NCBI GenBank assembly: GCA_014523665.1
Contig: JAATVR010000264.1
Span: 1-14,333 of the forward strand
DNA: 14,333 bases
Direction: 5' to 3'
DNA from: Nitrososphaerales archaeon TH526
GTDB taxonomy: Archaea; Thermoproteota; Nitrososphaeria; Nitrososphaerales; Nitrososphaeraceae
This document shows positions 12,684 to 14,333 of the stretch, piece after piece. The notes under the pieces were generated by a model. The model saw only the letters and a list, made by a program, of their open reading frames with translations. It was not told where the DNA came from and made no database searches. Position 1 is the stretch's first letter. Every line of letters starts with the position of its first letter. A program made the position numbers and the translations under genes.

Positions 12684-13111
12684 ATGAATTATGCGTGCAC
12701 GGATTGCGAATGGAGTCCGGAAGGAGAGAAAGTGTGGTTCGTCATATAAGGAATCTCCGTATCCATGCTGGCCGGGCAAGAGTTATCGCATACACAGAAT
12801 ATCTAGCTGGGGTCCAGACGGGGACCTATCGACCCGTAGATAACATTTACAGACAAAGGGATAGAGGTGCCAACGATGCACTATCTGGAAGACGTTGTGA
12901 GCCGTATTCCTTTGTCGACAAACTTTTCCGCAAAATCGAGGCTATAAGGATTGATAAACTTGCTGACGCAATTGTCAATCCTCCTGCCTTATCCTCCCAA
13001 GGGATACGCAAGACGAATTCTACAGCGGTCCCAGTTGTATCAAGGTTCACATTCCCTAGTCAAGACATTTTCGGGATCAGCGGCTATCTCTGTCAAACTT
13101 GTTTACGATAA
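12684..13111 (+). pseudogene. Uncharacterised open frames, possibly 5' part of a decayed gene
   Basis: ATG 12684 starts MNYACTDCEWSPEGEKVWFV, which stops at 12747. The neighbouring frame is open from GTG 12695 to 13111 (138 codons) and includes HAGRARVIAYTEYLAGVQTG and SFVDKLFRKIEAIRIDKLAD. Other frames are also open in parts (MHYLEDVVSRIPL; KTFSGSAAISVKLVYDK), so I cannot decide which is coding. There is no clear TATA box or ribosome-binding site. The overlap with the next open frame at 13060-13111 fits a frameshifted gene. Family unknown. Confidence 0.25.
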
Positions 13112-13146
13112 AGCCAGCTGTTTTCTTGTATTCTAGTACATTTAAT

Positions 13147-13362
13147 ATGCAGGACAGGTCACCAATCGTCAATTTTGTCGACCCATGTCTTAACTGCACC
13201 TCGCAGATGACAAGTGAAGAAAAGAATCATTATTTATGCTATAATTTATCCAATGGTATTGCCCCTTTGCTCTTCAACTGGATTAGAGTGTTCTGGCCTG
13301 AGGATCAGAAGATGAAGCTAATAGCCATTCGGGTTAGTGAGTTAGGAAGAGTCTCCGGGTGA
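13147..13362 (+). CDS. Hypothetical small Cys-containing protein (71 aa) or gene fragment
   Basis: ATG 13147 encodes MQDRSPIVNFVDPCLNCTSQ, then SEEKNHYLCYNLSNGIAPLL, FNWIRVFWPEDQKMK and a stop at 13360-13362. The frame is open upstream to 13060, so it may be the middle of a longer broken gene. C14, C17 and C35 (DPCLNC plus C) could form a metal site. The C-terminal part is amphipathic. No promoter is convincing. The frame open from 13346 overlaps its end by 17 bases, which fits a one-base shift. Not recognised. Confidence 0.3.
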   Translation: MQDRSPIVNFVDPCLNCTSQMTSEEKNHYLCYNLSNGIAPLLFNWIRVFWPEDQKMKLIAIRVSELGRVSG

Positions 13363-13818
13363 CTGCCCCGACACGCTAAGCCCGAGAATCAATAATAATT
13401 CACTTAGACAAACGGTCACACGGTTAAGAATAGAGGCTCGTGGAAAATTTCCGTCATTGATTCATAAAACAATTCTACTCGATAAGAATGACGAGCCTGT
13501 TTTAGAAGTCAGAAGCGTCTTTATAGGAAACTCTGATCAAAATGTTCCTCTTTCTTACGTCGATTCCTTTCCCATAATCCGTGCGATAAAAGAGTCCGAA
13601 TACCTGATTACATCTGAAAATGATATATATTCCTTCCTCCATTATACCAGGTTTAAAACCTTCGGATTATTCGATTAAACTTTGGCTTTACCTCGCTTGG
13701 TAACGCTGAAACTACGCAAGTTAACGAAGACGAGATCTATCTGATTGTGCTGGTTCCGGTTGAATCTACATTGAATATGTGCTACTTATGTGAAACGAAC
13801 CAAGAAATTGTGAGTTGA
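13346..13818 (+). pseudogene. Uncharacterised gene fragment with a frameshift
   Basis: The frame open from 13346 reads SLRQTVTRLRIEARGKFPSL and ILLDKNDEPVLEVRSVFIGN, a convincing beta-rich protein sequence, and ends FLHYTRFKTFGLFD at a TAA (13676-13678). The overlapping frame open from 13651 continues with RLNFGFTSLGNAETTQVNED and EIYLIVLVPVESTLNMCYLC to a TGA at 13816-13818. The only start in the first frame is TTG 13457, in the middle of the conserved-looking sequence. The simplest reading is one gene of which the beginning is in another frame upstream. Family not recognised. Confidence 0.4.
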
Positions 13819-13965
13819 TAGTGAAATAAACGCTATAATGATAACAATTTGCTCTGTCTTTTGATCTAATGATTCTCTTACTGCCAATGATCAATATGTT
13901 AAACAAAATTCTATTATCAATGGATTTCGAAGCAATGTAGCGCTGGCAAAGCTGTTACAGCACAA

Positions 13966-13975
13966 TACATATACG
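13966..13975 (+). promoter_or_regulatory. Possible TATA box of the methyltransferase gene
   Basis: ACATATACGC lies about 28-37 bases before TTG 14003; weak but at the right distance. Confidence 0.3.
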
Positions 13976-14002
13976 CTTGGAACAAACTTTTACTTAGGTA
14001 TT

Positions 14003-14333
14003 TTGACCGATAATGACTCTAAAGGTTTTCCAGATTGGGAAAGTCTGTATAACAAACAGCAGGTTGAGACTATGCCTTGGTATAGTGAGAAACTAGACCC
14101 GGATTTAGATGAAGAGATATCTAACGGAAATCTCTCGGTTAACGAAAGATTTCTTGACCTCGGTACAGGTCCTGCGACTCAAGCTGTCCAACTGGCCAGA
14201 AAAGGATTCCCTGTAACGGGATCTGATATTTCTAAGTCTGCTATCTATCGAGCGATGGAAGTATATGCCAATGAACCTAATGTCGTCTTTGTTATTGATA
14301 ACATATTGGACTCTAGGTTGAAAGATGATGACT
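14003..14333 (+). CDS. SAM-dependent methyltransferase (class I), C-terminus beyond window
   Basis: From TTG 14003 the frame is open to the right edge (110 codons): MTDNDSKGFPDWESLYNKQQ then VETMPWYSEKLDPD. Motif I, FLDLGTGPATQ, is at 50-60 and its glycines bind S-adenosylmethionine. VTGSDISKSAI at 71-81 has D75 at the end of strand 2, which contacts the ribose hydroxyls. The N-terminal PWYSEKLDPDL is typical of class I methyltransferases similar to thiopurine/tellurite-type enzymes, where W-Y-x-x-x-L precedes motif I. The frame is open further upstream (from 13872) but without a start codon and with unnatural sequence. The acceptor substrate cannot be told. Confidence 0.8.
   Translation, partial: MTDNDSKGFPDWESLYNKQQVETMPWYSEKLDPDLDEEISNGNLSVNERFLDLGTGPATQAVQLARKGFPVTGSDISKSAIYRAMEVYANEPNVVFVIDNILDSRLKDDD

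Noticed and set aside
13186..13206. DPCLNC resembles the C-terminal DPCxxCxxH motif of NiFe-hydrogenase large subunits.
   Set aside because: The final His/Arg is Gln here, no upstream hydrogenase sequence is found in any frame, and about 50 residues follow the motif.

Overview
The window most resembles the chromosome of an ammonia-oxidising archaeon of the Nitrososphaeria (Thaumarchaeota). This is inferred from an AT-rich sequence, archaeal TATA boxes about 25-35 bases upstream of start codons (many genes look leaderless), frequent TTG/GTG starts, low gene density and many small secreted or Cys-containing proteins of no familiar family. No rRNA or ribosomal marker gene is present to prove this.

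Layout. 1-820: the start of a minus-strand coiled-coil-like gene, then remnants of small Cys/His proteins and a tiny hydrophobic ORF. 822-1401: a purine-type phosphoribosyltransferase followed by a second tiny hydrophobic ORF. 1520-2653 (minus): an LpxD-like UDP-sugar N-acyltransferase, notable because archaea have no lipid A. 2654-5568: gene-poor and full of relics, including a membrane/coiled-coil gene broken by a frameshift and an in-frame stop (3918-4863). 5569-7057: a small signal-peptide protein, a G+C-richer two-repeat PLAT/beta-sandwich-like protein and a frameshifted secreted protein, with a diverged ~32-bp direct repeat at each side. 7251-8173 (minus): two exported proteins; one is a broken gene that hides a second copy of its Cys-Trp-Asp-Gly-Tyr domain. 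8343-9547: a Gln-rich minus-strand ORF whose 5' end overlaps a plus-strand zinc-binding protein, as if at a rearrangement junction. 9548-10926: no protein gene, but tandem partial palindromes, two and a half copies of a conserved ~200-base unit with a hairpin and G7/C7 tracts, and a damaged tRNA-Met-like sequence. 10927-12435: a SufR-like Fe-S regulator and an NADPH:FMN-reductase-like flavoprotein that share a promoter motif. 12436-13818: short overlapping ORFs that may be one decayed gene. 14003-14333: the start of a SAM-dependent methyltransferase.

How it works together. The clearest functional unit is the SufR-like regulator with the flavin reductase: both promoters carry TAAACC with identical 12-base spacing to TTTATAAAT, and in the regulator's promoter the motif forms a perfect inverted repeat. 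This suggests an Fe-S or redox-sensing regulon. Elsewhere intact metabolic genes (phosphoribosyltransferase, acyltransferase) are embedded in a decaying accessory landscape. The most novel-looking signal is the repeated hairpin unit at 10008-10433, which may be a noncoding RNA or a regulatory/mobile element.
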